Part shown: piece by piece, positions 1 through 8,143 of the stretch
Position numbering within the stretch: position 1 is the stretch's first letter
Layout of the letters: the number at the start of each line of letters is the position of its first letter
From: Vibrio gelatinilyticus
Lineage (GTDB): Bacteria > Pseudomonadota > Gammaproteobacteria > Enterobacterales > Vibrionaceae
NCBI RefSeq assembly: GCF_022836845.1
Contig: NZ_JAJNNZ010000004.1
Location: 186,001-250,000 of the forward strand
Length of the DNA stretch: 64,000 nucleotides
Direction of reading: 5' to 3'
The notes under the pieces: model-generated
Seen by the model: only the letters and a program-made list of their open reading frames with translations
The model's database searches: none
What the model was told of the DNA's origin: nothing
Translations under genes and position numbers: made by a program

Positions 1-48
1 ACTAAATAGCAGGCTCAATGCCTCTATGGTTGTCTCAGTGATGCTCAT
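1..48 (-). CDS. tupB: Tungstate ABC transporter permease TupB, N-terminal fragment
   Basis: Only the first 16 codons are inside the window (MSITETTIEALSLLFS); the gene continues beyond the left edge. It starts 12 bp after the tupA stop on the same strand, the usual tupA-tupB arrangement. The start of such a permease (inner-membrane subunit that passes tungstate delivered by TupA) would fit, but 16 residues cannot identify a family, so the name rests on context. Confidence 0.55.
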   Translation of the reverse strand, partial: MSITETTIEALSLLFS

Positions 49-60
49 TTATTTACCTGC

Positions 61-870
61 TCACTCAGCATTGGCGACAAAGAGTTGCTGATCCATTTTG
101 CGATAGCTATTTATCATCTTCTGCCCCTTTTTTGAGACCAACCAATTACTGAGCGCCTGAGCACCCTCAACATTAATATCTGAATAACGCTTAGGGCTAA
201 CCAAAATTACTTGATAAGGATTAAAAAGATGTTCATCGCCTTCGAATAAAATCGCGAGATCTAACTTTGCCTGATAGGCGAGCCATGTGCCTCGGTCTGT
301 CATAGTATAGCCCTGTATTTCAGAGGCCATGTTTAGAGTTGGGCCCATACCTTGGCCTACGGAGCGATAACCCGGAAATTCAGGCGCTATCTGGGTCTGA
401 TCCCAGATTTGTAATTCTTTAATATTTGTTCCAGAGTCGTCCCCTCGAGATACAAAAAGCGCGTTTTTATTGGCAATTCTAGAAAACACATCTTTTATCG
501 ATGACGACTGACTTACGTTTGCAGGGTCATTTTTGGGGCCGACGATGACAAAGTCGTTGTACATGACTTTTCGTGGTTGAATACCATAACCCGCTTCCAC
601 AAAGCGAGCTTCAGCTTCTGGAGCATGGGTCATAACGATATCCACATCGCCATTTTGTCCCATTTTTAATGACTTTCCAGTACCCGCAGCAATAACGTCT
701 ATTTGATAGCCAGTGTCTATAGTGAAGCTTGGTAACAGGTAATCTAGCAACCCAGAATGATAAGTACTGGTTGTAGTCGCAAGTCGCACTCGTTCTACGG
801 TGTGCTCATTAGCCACGACAGGTGCAGTAATAATGCTGGCGGTTAACAGTAATAGCTGGGGAAGTTTCAT
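61..870 (-). CDS. tupA: Tungstate ABC transporter substrate-binding protein TupA
   Basis: Periplasmic binding protein of 269 residues that captures tungstate for an ABC importer. An N-terminal signal peptide (about residues 1-20, ending near VVANE) is followed by the TupA hallmark LATTTSTYHSGLLDYLLP, then GTGKSLKMGQNGDVDIVMTHA and VMYNDFVIVGP, all typical of the TupA/WtpA-like group rather than of ModA. The threonine/serine-rich TTTSTYHSG segment is where oxyanion contacts are expected in this family. tupB follows after 12 bp. A sigma-54 promoter and a palindrome lie upstream. Tungsten or molybdenum uptake fits the formate dehydrogenase 10 kb away. A molybdate or vanadate specificity cannot be excluded from sequence alone. 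Confidence 0.9.
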   Translation of the reverse strand: MKLPQLLLLTASIITAPVVANEHTVERVRLATTTSTYHSGLLDYLLPSFTIDTGYQIDVIAAGTGKSLKMGQNGDVDIVMTHAPEAEARFVEAGYGIQPRKVMYNDFVIVGPKNDPANVSQSSSIKDVFSRIANKNALFVSRGDDSGTNIKELQIWDQTQIAPEFPGYRSVGQGMGPTLNMASEIQGYTMTDRGTWLAYQAKLDLAILFEGDEHLFNPYQVILVSPKRYSDINVEGAQALSNWLVSKKGQKMINSYRKMDQQLFVANAE

Positions 871-930
871 CTTAAGTATCCGTATTTTCTAATTATTTAT
901 ACAGTGTAACGATACACTTGGAACTAGATA

Positions 931-946
931 AGCAAAGACAATGCCA
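931..946 (-). promoter_or_regulatory. Sigma-54 promoter for tupA operon
   Basis: Read on the minus strand the site is TGGCATTGTCTTTGCT, which has GG-N10-GC spacing and matches the TGGCAC-N5-TTGCW consensus at TGGCA and TTGCT. The predicted start of transcription is near 920, about 50 nt before the tupA ATG. The palindromes at 1022 and 1067 lie upstream, at the distance normal for an enhancer-binding activator. Predicted from sequence only. Confidence 0.75.
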
Positions 947-1021
947 CATTTTTAGTTAAAAAACGTCCTAATTAGCAGCAATTCTTCAATTATTTAACTA
1001 TAACAAAGTATAAATAGTTGA

Positions 1022-1042
1022 AGTGAGACAAAATGTCGCACT
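1022..1042. promoter_or_regulatory. 21-bp palindrome, likely response-regulator binding site A
   Basis: Two 9-bp arms, AGTGAGACA and TGTCGCACT, are separated by AAA. They are complementary at 8 of 9 positions. The site lies in the divergent tupA/response regulator gap, about 112 bp upstream of the predicted tupA transcription start. A near-identical copy is found at 13072 upstream of the formate dehydrogenase operon. Binding by the neighbouring regulator is inferred. Confidence 0.65.
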
Positions 1043-1066
1043 ATAAATAAGGATATTTTAATTAAG

Positions 1067-1087
1067 ATTGGTACACTCTGTCCCATA
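1067..1087. promoter_or_regulatory. Weaker copy of the palindrome, site B
   Basis: Core GGTACA-CTC-TGTCCCA, with the same 3-nt centre and right arm as site A but with TACA in place of GACA on the left. The same variant core, GGTACA-N3-TGTCCC, recurs at 13040-13054. It lies 45 bp (centre to centre) further from the tupA promoter than site A and only 20 bp before the regulator's start codon. Confidence 0.4.
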
Positions 1088-1107
1088 TTACAAAAGCTTA
1101 GAAAGGA

Positions 1108-2571
1108 ATGACGTTTATGGATCCTAAAAGCGGCACTTCAGCACTCCCGGCGAGTTCGGCTTACCTTGCATTTTCTGTTTTGATCGTTGATGACGAAGTC
1201 GGCATGCAAACCATTTTAAAAAAAGCGCTGAGTAAGAGCTTTGGTCATGTCGAGACAGCTGGAAGTGTCGAGCAAGCTGAGCTGCTGAGACAAAGTACCC
1301 ATTTTGACTTGATTATTTTAGACATCAACCTTCCAGGCCGTTCTGGTATTGAGTGGGAAGAAGCCTTTAATGATATAGAGCGTAAAGTTGACGTCATATT
1401 TATGACCGGTTACGCCGATCTTGAGGTTGCGATCAGCGCCCTTAAATTAGGAGCGTCCGATTTTATTCTAAAGCCCTTTAACCTCGAACAAATGCTCCGC
1501 GCAGTAAAACGTTGTATGGACAAACGGGTGGCAGAGCGGGTAAATACGGCGCTTAATCACGACATTAGCAGACATATTAATAAAGAGATGATCGGGACAT
1601 CAGAAAAGACGAAGCAATTGAAACAGCTGATGGCTCAGTTTGCCCCCTCAAGAGCCTCTGTTTTGATCGAAGGTGAATCAGGCACTGGTAAAGAGTTAGT
1701 CGCAAGGGGGATTCATAAGCTCAGCGAACGTGAGGGACCTTTTGTCGCGATCAATTGTGCCGCTTTATCTCCAGAGTTATTGGAAAGCGAGTTATTTGGG
1801 CACGCCGCTGGTTCATTTACTGGCGCAAAGAAAAGTCGTGAAGGGCTGTTTCGTGTCGCTAGTGGTGGAACCTTGTTTCTCGACGAAATCGGCGAAATGC
1901 CTATGTCTATGCAATCATCTCTACTACGCGTATTAGAGCAGCGTACTGTACGCCCTGTAGGTAGCGAGAAGGAGGTTAGTGTCGACGTTAGAGTCGTCGC
2001 TGCAACAAACCGAAATCTGCAAGAGGAGGTTAACGTAGGGTGCTTTCGCCAAGATTTATTCTATCGCCTCAATGTACTAAAGATTGATGTTACTCCACTT
2101 AGAGAACGTAAGGCTGATATTAATGATTTACTGCCGTATTTCACGCGAATTTTATCCAAAGACCTGGCGATTGAAGAACCAAAGTGGGCACACGAAGATA
2201 TTCAAGCTGTACAAGACTATGACTGGCCAGGAAACATCCGCGAACTAAAGAACATGATTGAACGTTGCTTGCTTCTTGGTTCGACACTTGCTCGACATTT
2301 CAACGAGTTGTCAGGTAGTCATCGAAACACTACGATAAACTTAAGTGTTAATGATATTGCTTCGATGCCAGCGGTAGAGTCATCTCAAGAAGCAAAGTTT
2401 GGTTACCCAAACTCCTGGTCATTGAAGGACGTTGAGAAAAATCACATTCAACAGGTTGTGAGTTATTACGATGGGAATAAATCGGCGGCTTCGAGAGAGT
2501 TAGGTGTCGCTCGAAAAACACTCGAACGAAAATACAAAGAGTGGCAAGAGGAAACCATCTTGGATGAATAG
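1108..2571 (+). CDS. Sigma-54-dependent response regulator (NtrC family)
   Basis: 487 residues with the three-domain NtrC layout. The receiver domain (about 22-140) has the acidic pocket VDDE at 27-30 and phosphoacceptor D72. The AAA+ domain has the P-loop GESGTGKE at 189-196, the sigma-54 contact loop in the variant form GSFTGA, and a GTLFLDEIGEM Walker B region. A Fis-type helix-turn-helix ends the protein (KSAASRELGVARKTLERKYKEW). The ATG at 1108 has an AAGGA ribosome site. The stop overlaps the start of the kinase gene, so the pair is translationally coupled. Divergent from tupA. Palindromes and sigma-54 promoters at tupA and at the fdh operon suggest those are its targets; this is inference. 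Confidence 0.92.
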   Translation: MTFMDPKSGTSALPASSAYLAFSVLIVDDEVGMQTILKKALSKSFGHVETAGSVEQAELLRQSTHFDLIILDINLPGRSGIEWEEAFNDIERKVDVIFMTGYADLEVAISALKLGASDFILKPFNLEQMLRAVKRCMDKRVAERVNTALNHDISRHINKEMIGTSEKTKQLKQLMAQFAPSRASVLIEGESGTGKELVARGIHKLSEREGPFVAINCAALSPELLESELFGHAAGSFTGAKKSREGLFRVASGGTLFLDEIGEMPMSMQSSLLRVLEQRTVRPVGSEKEVSVDVRVVAATNRNLQEEVNVGCFRQDLFYRLNVLKIDVTPLRERKADINDLLPYFTRILSKDLAIEEPKWAHEDIQAVQDYDWPGNIRELKNMIERCLLLGSTLARHFNELSGSHRNTTINLSVNDIASMPAVESSQEAKFGYPNSWSLKDVEKNHIQQVVSYYDGNKSAASRELGVARKTLERKYKEWQEETILDE

Positions 2572-4588
2572 CCAATTTCGACAAAAATGGCACTATCGAG
2601 CAAAATCGATGGTGCGTTACCGATTATTGTTACTGACCTCAGCCCCGATACTAATGACGCTCATTGCGCTGTTTGGCATCACAGCGTATTGGTCTGTCCA
2701 CTATACCTGGCAAAGTGCATTGGTTAATCTGAACGACCGCCTTAATATCGTTGCCGATAAAATTGATACACTCCAGTTGAGCCAGTTTCGACAAGTTCAA
2801 GCATTTTCAGATTCTTACGAATTTAGGACTCGCTTCCAGTATATTCAATCTGATCAGGAGTTCGATGACTGGGTCACCTCGCAGCGTCATCGATATAATC
2901 TCGATTATTTAAGGTGGATTCCTGCAAGTTCTAAAAGGATTAGAGAAACTTATAGCAACATGGCAGTAACTCATTCATTTTTTGATGTGTTATCGCCAAA
3001 GGACGTCAGTGACATAGACAGAGTATTAGCGGATCAAGCAGAAGTCACAGTCCAACAAACTCATCGAAAAGAGCTGCGAGCCTTTATCAGTCGTTCGGTT
3101 GTTGCCATTTACGATGAAAATAGTCACTTGGTCGGTTATTTAGATGGCGGTGTCTTGCTTAATAATAACATGACACTGGTGGATGACATTCGAGACACCA
3201 TCTACCCATCAAATGGACAGGGAAACCATCTAAAGGGTACTGTCACTATATTCTTAGATGATCTACGCATTGCGACGAATGTACCCATTAATAACAATAA
3301 TTCTGAGTTACGTGCGCTCGGTACGACGGTCTCTGATGAAGTCAAACACGATGTATTAACACAAGGAAATACATGGGTCGATAAAGCCTATGTTTACGAT
3401 AGTTGGTACATTGCCGGTTACAAACCTATTGTCGATCTCAATCATAATGTCATTGGTATTTTTTATACTGGGTATTTGGTGTGGCCACTAATAAAAACCT
3501 ACTTAACTAACATTGTTGAGGTAAGCATCATTATTATCGGTGTGCTGTTTATCTCCGGCGTATTAGCTTATCGAGGCGCTCGCGATCTATTTAGACCCAT
3601 AGAGAGAATCCATCGTGTGGTTAAAATGGTTCAACTTGGAAAAGACGACGAGCGTATTGGCGACTTGGGCCTCGATGATAAGCATGAGCTCAGCCAATTG
3701 GCGCTGCAGTTTGATAATATGCTGAATAAATTACAGTATAGGAACCACCAGATCCAACAAGCTGCAAATGAGCTTGAAGAGAAAGTAAGTTCGCGTACTG
3801 CCAGTCTAAAAGACAAAACTGCGCAGTTAGAACACCACATTAAGCTTCTTAACCAAACAAGGGATAAGCTTGTCGTCCATGAAAAACTCGCTGCCTTGGG
3901 TGAGCTAACCGCAGGTATTGCCCATGAAATTAATAACCCAACAGCGGTAATATTGGGTAATGTTGAGTTGATTAAGTTTGAACTCAATAACGATCTTGAT
4001 TGCGTTCAAGAAGAAATAGATACGATTTTGGAACAAATCGATCGGATCAGAAATATCACTCGAAGCCTATTGCAATACAGTCGGCATGGTGGTGTTCAAG
4101 ATCAGGTTACATGGCAACATGTTAACCCTATCGTTGATGAGAGCGTCACACTTGTCAGAACAGGTTCAAAGAAAAAGAAAATAGACTATGTCATTGATCT
4201 ACATGCTACGACACCCGTAGAAATCAACCGAAATCAGTTACTGCAAATTCTGGTTAACTTACAAATGAACGCAATACACGCGATGCAAGGTGAAGGTCGA
4301 CTAACGGTATTGAGTGAAGATTGGATAGAAGAGGGTGAATCTATCGGGGTACTGATCCACGTTATCGATGAAGGTTGTGGGATTTCTCCAGAGAACTTAA
4401 AGCGTATTTTTGACCCATTTTTTACGACCAGAAGAGAGGGAACAGGATTAGGTCTCTCGGTTTCTCAAAGTATTCTGAGCCAAACAGGCGGAGAAATTAC
4501 GGTTTCATCTGAACTTGGTAAAGGAAGCCAGTTCACCATACGTTTGCCCCACAAAGCAGAGCACCAGACATTAGTGATGTGCCATTAG
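2564..4588 (+). CDS. Membrane sensor histidine kinase, partner of the sigma-54 regulator
   Basis: 674 residues. The ATG at 2564 overlaps the regulator's stop by 8 nt and has an AGAGGA site in front; a GTG 60 nt upstream is less likely. Order: transmembrane helix about 20-45, periplasmic Cache-type sensor (about 50-310, with the GTTVSDEV...WYIAGYKPI...IGIFYTGY signature), second transmembrane helix about 320-345, HAMP and coiled coil, then the HisKA box with H454 (GIAHEINNP), N box (NLQMNAIHAM), G1 (DEGCGIS), F box (FDPFFTT) and G2 (GTGLGLS). Probably autophosphorylates and controls the upstream regulator. The ligand is unknown; a formate- or oxyanion-related signal would fit the context. Confidence 0.92.
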   Translation: MNSQFRQKWHYRAKSMVRYRLLLLTSAPILMTLIALFGITAYWSVHYTWQSALVNLNDRLNIVADKIDTLQLSQFRQVQAFSDSYEFRTRFQYIQSDQEFDDWVTSQRHRYNLDYLRWIPASSKRIRETYSNMAVTHSFFDVLSPKDVSDIDRVLADQAEVTVQQTHRKELRAFISRSVVAIYDENSHLVGYLDGGVLLNNNMTLVDDIRDTIYPSNGQGNHLKGTVTIFLDDLRIATNVPINNNNSELRALGTTVSDEVKHDVLTQGNTWVDKAYVYDSWYIAGYKPIVDLNHNVIGIFYTGYLVWPLIKTYLTNIVEVSIIIIGVLFISGVLAYRGARDLFRPIERIHRVVKMVQLGKDDERIGDLGLDDKHELSQLALQFDNMLNKLQYRNHQIQQAANELEEKVSSRTASLKDKTAQLEHHIKLLNQTRDKLVVHEKLAALGELTAGIAHEINNPTAVILGNVELIKFELNNDLDCVQEEIDTILEQIDRIRNITRSLLQYSRHGGVQDQVTWQHVNPIVDESVTLVRTGSKKKKIDYVIDLHATTPVEINRNQLLQILVNLQMNAIHAMQGEGRLTVLSEDWIEEGESIGVLIHVIDEGCGISPENLKRIFDPFFTTRREGTGLGLSVSQSILSQTGGEITVSSELGKGSQFTIRLPHKAEHQTLVMCH

Positions 4589-4606
4589 CGAGCCTTGGGC
4601 ATAGCA

Positions 4607-5491
4607 CTACGAGTTTGATATGGCGATCTGAGGCGGTTTGATCCCGTTGGTTTTGAACTGCTCCATAACGCGCAGTGTAATGTCGGTTTCAAATAGCTTC
4701 TCGTAGCCTGTATCCACAACATACGCTTTGCAGGTAAGTTGGATGGCGAGGTAATTATCGGTGATTACCTGCTTAACCAATACAACGACGGGTTTAGGCA
4801 GGTGAATATAACGACTTGATGAAGCAGCCTCTTGAATTAGATTTCGAGCCAGTACGATATCCTCATTCAATCCAATGTAAAAAGGTATCACGACCTGCAT
4901 ATCAAGAGCCCCGTAATTGCCACTCACAGTCACTTCATTGAGAAACTTATTGTTGGGGATAGTAATGATGTCATCTGAGAGCGTCCTCATTCTAACCGAC
5001 CTTAGCCCAATTGTAATAATATCGCCGTAATTACCCTCAAACGTGACGCGGTCACCTACCTGAAAGGGGCGATCTATCATGACCGTCATACCAGCGATAA
5101 AGGAAGCGGCTAAATCTTTAAGAGCAAAGCCTACTGAAACGGCCAGGGTGCCCCCAATGAGGGCCAGGATGTGGTCGTTGATTCGAAAGCTCAGCATGAA
5201 CACAATGAGACCGGCTGTCATGTAGATGAAAAACTGAAGGAATGACTGCATTTTTTGCATTAGCATTCGATACTGAGCGAATTGGCTACCAAAACTTTCA
5301 ACCATCGAGCTGATAAATTTTATTAATAACCAGGTTCCGGCCATAATAAAGACACTGAAGAATACGCCTGACCAACGAATCAAATTGGTAAATTGCGTGA
5401 TATTCTCTACGGTCGAAGATCCTTCTTCTGCGTGAACGTTTAGAGGTATTAACAGTACAACCAATAGGTAAAGAGTGTATTTCATCATCAT
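4607..5491 (-). CDS. MscS-family mechanosensitive channel
   Basis: 294 residues: signal peptide (about 1-21), two transmembrane helices (about 38-60 and 85-103), then the amphipathic pore helix and beta domain typical of MscS (GGTLAVSVGFALKDLAASFIAG, then RPFQVGDRV, then RTLSDDIITIPNNKF). Such channels gate in response to membrane tension to release solutes during osmotic downshock. It lies one base downstream of the large ATPase gene on the same strand and is surely co-transcribed with it, which suggests the ATPase is a partner or regulator. The C-terminal cage domain is short, ending at residue 294. Family assignment is secure; the physiological signal is not. Confidence 0.9.
   Translation of the reverse strand: MMMKYTLYLLVVLLIPLNVHAEEGSSTVENITQFTNLIRWSGVFFSVFIMAGTWLLIKFISSMVESFGSQFAQYRMLMQKMQSFLQFFIYMTAGLIVFMLSFRINDHILALIGGTLAVSVGFALKDLAASFIAGMTVMIDRPFQVGDRVTFEGNYGDIITIGLRSVRMRTLSDDIITIPNNKFLNEVTVSGNYGALDMQVVIPFYIGLNEDIVLARNLIQEAASSSRYIHLPKPVVVLVKQVITDNYLAIQLTCKAYVVDTGYEKLFETDITLRVMEQFKTNGIKPPQIAISNS
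5043..5055. promoter_or_regulatory. matS-like site, one mismatch
   Basis: GTGACGCGGTCAC matches the MatP-binding consensus GTGACRNYGTCAC at 12 of 13 positions, with G at the Y position. It lies inside the MscS-family gene. Weaker than the two perfect copies and could be a chance match. Confidence 0.35.
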
Positions 5492-5492
5492 G

Positions 5493-7847
5493 TTATTTCA
5501 CCAGTAAATGTTGACGGTCGAGTACGTTGGTAATATGCCTAAACCAATGGTCGGAAATCCGCGCTTTCTCCTCTGCCCACTCAATAAACCCCCGGCTTTG
5601 AAAGTAACGCAATACACCGATGACCTCGGCAATACTCAGCTGAGTACATTCTGACAAATCCTCAGGAGAAGCGATTTCTAATTGCACGATTGACCTAAGA
5701 ACAGCAAGCATTGGCTTTGGCATTTTTTCCAGCTCTTCAGATACCGGAGCGTTGAACAGGCGCACGACTACTTTGCCATTTTCTTTGTGCTTTCTAATCG
5801 AAAGCCTAAAAAAGCGTAACGCGACAGTAGGGTTACCATCTGAGTAGTGCCATAAGATTCGATAAAAACCTTGCTTGGCACGCTCTTCCTCCGTTTCGCT
5901 ATCATTATCCCATTGCTTGGGGACGACGAGACCGTCGAAGCTGACAGGGTATTTAACGTTTTGATTTATTCTTGAATCGAATAATTGCCGGATCTGTTGT
6001 TCATTCCAACGAGGCATGAAAGTCACCCAATCGAACAGCAGTCGTTCTCCACGCGAGCGATCAACAAAGCGCCAACTTGATTTTTCTATGGATAGTATGG
6101 CGCGGTGATTTTTCTTGGAGCGGCGCAGTAAGTTGGTTAGTTTGATCAAATCTGCCAGCCCTCCCACTTTGGGTTTGACTAACCTTTGGCAATTATCCAG
6201 AGCAATCAAATAAGTCGTTTCACTTTTCCTTAGATGATTTAGTATTTTGATATCACTAGTGTCTTCTTCAAGACCTATACTCACAGCAAGATGAACGAGA
6301 AGAGCGTTGTAACCGGAGTAGGGGCAATTGAGGTAAACGGGCTCAGCATTTTTGGCTTTGTGGAGGATCTGTTTAAGTAAACGTGTAGTACCAACACCGC
6401 GTTCGCCACTAACGACACAAATTGCCGGACTGTCGGTTAATAAATAGTGGCATAACTGATTTAGTTCATCCTTAGCGTAATCAACGATTGGACTGAAATC
6501 ATTACCAGGCAGAATGTAATCAAAAGCTTCGTTTCCTTTGATCCGGACAAGGTTCTTTTGTTCGTCTTGAGAGCTCGATTGCTTTGCAACTTCAATTTTA
6601 AATAAGTAAGTAAGTGCTTGATTGAAAGCGGGAATGGCGGAAAGAAAACCAATAAGTCTATGTTGGGTGTGATGGATGACTAGCCATAGCATAGCGATGG
6701 CGCTCGCAACAATGCCGAGTAACCAACTGTCTTTGTTACCTTCCGCCCAAGTGACATAAACGGGCTTGTCGGTAATACGACTTAGTGAAGCAAAAACGGT
6801 AGATTTCCAAAGTAGCAGTATCGAAAGGGTTATCAATGCAAACCAAAAGGTCACAAAACTGGAAATCCAAAAATAAATAGTGCCTTTACCGAGCGTTTGC
6901 GCCGAGATTTGTAGTACTAAACCAGCAACCATAAAGCTCCATACATAACGGCGAACTGTAGATAGGCGTAACTGCACAATTTGTTTGGTCACACTGCGGC
7001 TATTTCGGTGAATAAACTCCAAAATGAAGCTGATAGCAATAGCACCACCTAACACCCACCAGGTAATGATCTCCAAAAAGATGAGTTGCGACAAGGCATC
7101 AAGTTCGGCCAAAATTCGCAAAGACAGGGTGAGGGCGATTAACCACGCGATGGCACGACCGGCACGGCCGATATACCATATCACCTTCATCCAAAGTGGT
7201 GGCGCGGTTGTGCGATTCTTAACAAGCTCTCGATATTGATCATAAAGGCGTGAGTGATTAGCTAACCACCACATCAAAGCCAAATAAATAGCGAATACCT
7301 TTAGTCCCGCCCATATGACAGGTATAGGCGAGATAAACAGATCGGTAATGAGTGCCTTTAGGCTACGAACCTGAAGGTAAATAAAATATTCAACATTCAG
7401 ACGGCTAATGCGCCACTCTTGTGTAAATTGCTGAACACCGCGAGGACCAAAACCAGTTAGCTCATCCCTAAAGCGCGAAGGCGCCAGTTCAAGCAAGCGT
7501 TGCTTACTTTGACTTAGGCTAGTTAGCGTTAGATACTCAATACGCACAAGGTGCCATTGTTCATCCGTCATCTCCTTTCTGTAGCGCTCAAGAGCCAAAC
7601 CATAATTGTCTATTTCCCGATTTTGAGCAGCCAAAGTCGCATTGAGCAGTTGTTCTACCTTGCGACTATCGGTCTCTGTAAAAAATAGTCGAGAGGGTAG
7701 CGATTCAATCGCATCACTAATTTTTATTGCCGTATCACCAACTTTTGGGCCTGAATCTTCCTCATACTGCCAATCAGCAACAGCGAATGATGGGTAAATC
7801 CCAAATAGTACGACAAGAAAGCACAAGAAATATCTCATATGAGTCAA
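5493..7847 (-). CDS. Polytopic membrane P-loop ATPase with winged-helix tail, function unknown
   Basis: 784 residues that I do not recognise as a named family. A signal peptide (about 1-24) precedes a soluble helical region (about 30-160), five to seven transmembrane helices (about 173-392), and a cytoplasmic STAND/ORC-like nucleotide-binding domain. Its P-loop reads GERGVGTT at 481-488, with threonine where the conserved lysine is expected. A Walker B-like stretch (TYLIALDN, 545-552) follows. Residues about 712-765 resemble a winged helix (LSECTQLSIAEVIGVLRYFQSRGFIEW). It is the first gene of a two-gene operon, with the MscS channel starting after one base. It may sense a signal and gate or regulate that channel. 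The protein is intact and full of structured domains, so it is not a pseudogene. Confidence 0.75.
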   Translation of the reverse strand: MTHMRYFLCFLVVLFGIYPSFAVADWQYEEDSGPKVGDTAIKISDAIESLPSRLFFTETDSRKVEQLLNATLAAQNREIDNYGLALERYRKEMTDEQWHLVRIEYLTLTSLSQSKQRLLELAPSRFRDELTGFGPRGVQQFTQEWRISRLNVEYFIYLQVRSLKALITDLFISPIPVIWAGLKVFAIYLALMWWLANHSRLYDQYRELVKNRTTAPPLWMKVIWYIGRAGRAIAWLIALTLSLRILAELDALSQLIFLEIITWWVLGGAIAISFILEFIHRNSRSVTKQIVQLRLSTVRRYVWSFMVAGLVLQISAQTLGKGTIYFWISSFVTFWFALITLSILLLWKSTVFASLSRITDKPVYVTWAEGNKDSWLLGIVASAIAMLWLVIHHTQHRLIGFLSAIPAFNQALTYLFKIEVAKQSSSQDEQKNLVRIKGNEAFDYILPGNDFSPIVDYAKDELNQLCHYLLTDSPAICVVSGERGVGTTRLLKQILHKAKNAEPVYLNCPYSGYNALLVHLAVSIGLEEDTSDIKILNHLRKSETTYLIALDNCQRLVKPKVGGLADLIKLTNLLRRSKKNHRAILSIEKSSWRFVDRSRGERLLFDWVTFMPRWNEQQIRQLFDSRINQNVKYPVSFDGLVVPKQWDNDSETEEERAKQGFYRILWHYSDGNPTVALRFFRLSIRKHKENGKVVVRLFNAPVSEELEKMPKPMLAVLRSIVQLEIASPEDLSECTQLSIAEVIGVLRYFQSRGFIEWAEEKARISDHWFRHITNVLDRQHLLVK

Positions 7848-8143
7848 CTAACTTATTGATAACTTGAGGTAAGTGTAGCCGTGTGTTCCATAAAGTGCGT
7901 AATAACAGATAAATTGACCGTCAGCTAACGAAGTCGGTATCCGTGAGGGCAAGATTTATTTATATTTTTCATGGTGATAGCTAGGAAACCCTTTAGCTTC
8001 AAGTTCTCAAAACTACTAAGCGCACAATTTTGCCGCAAAGAAGTGGATAATTAATGTGCATATGATTGGCTTTAAAGCTTGCAACTGAGGCTTGTAGACT
8101 GTAGGGTGACGCCGTTTTCATCATCCATATAAAGGTGCTCTAA

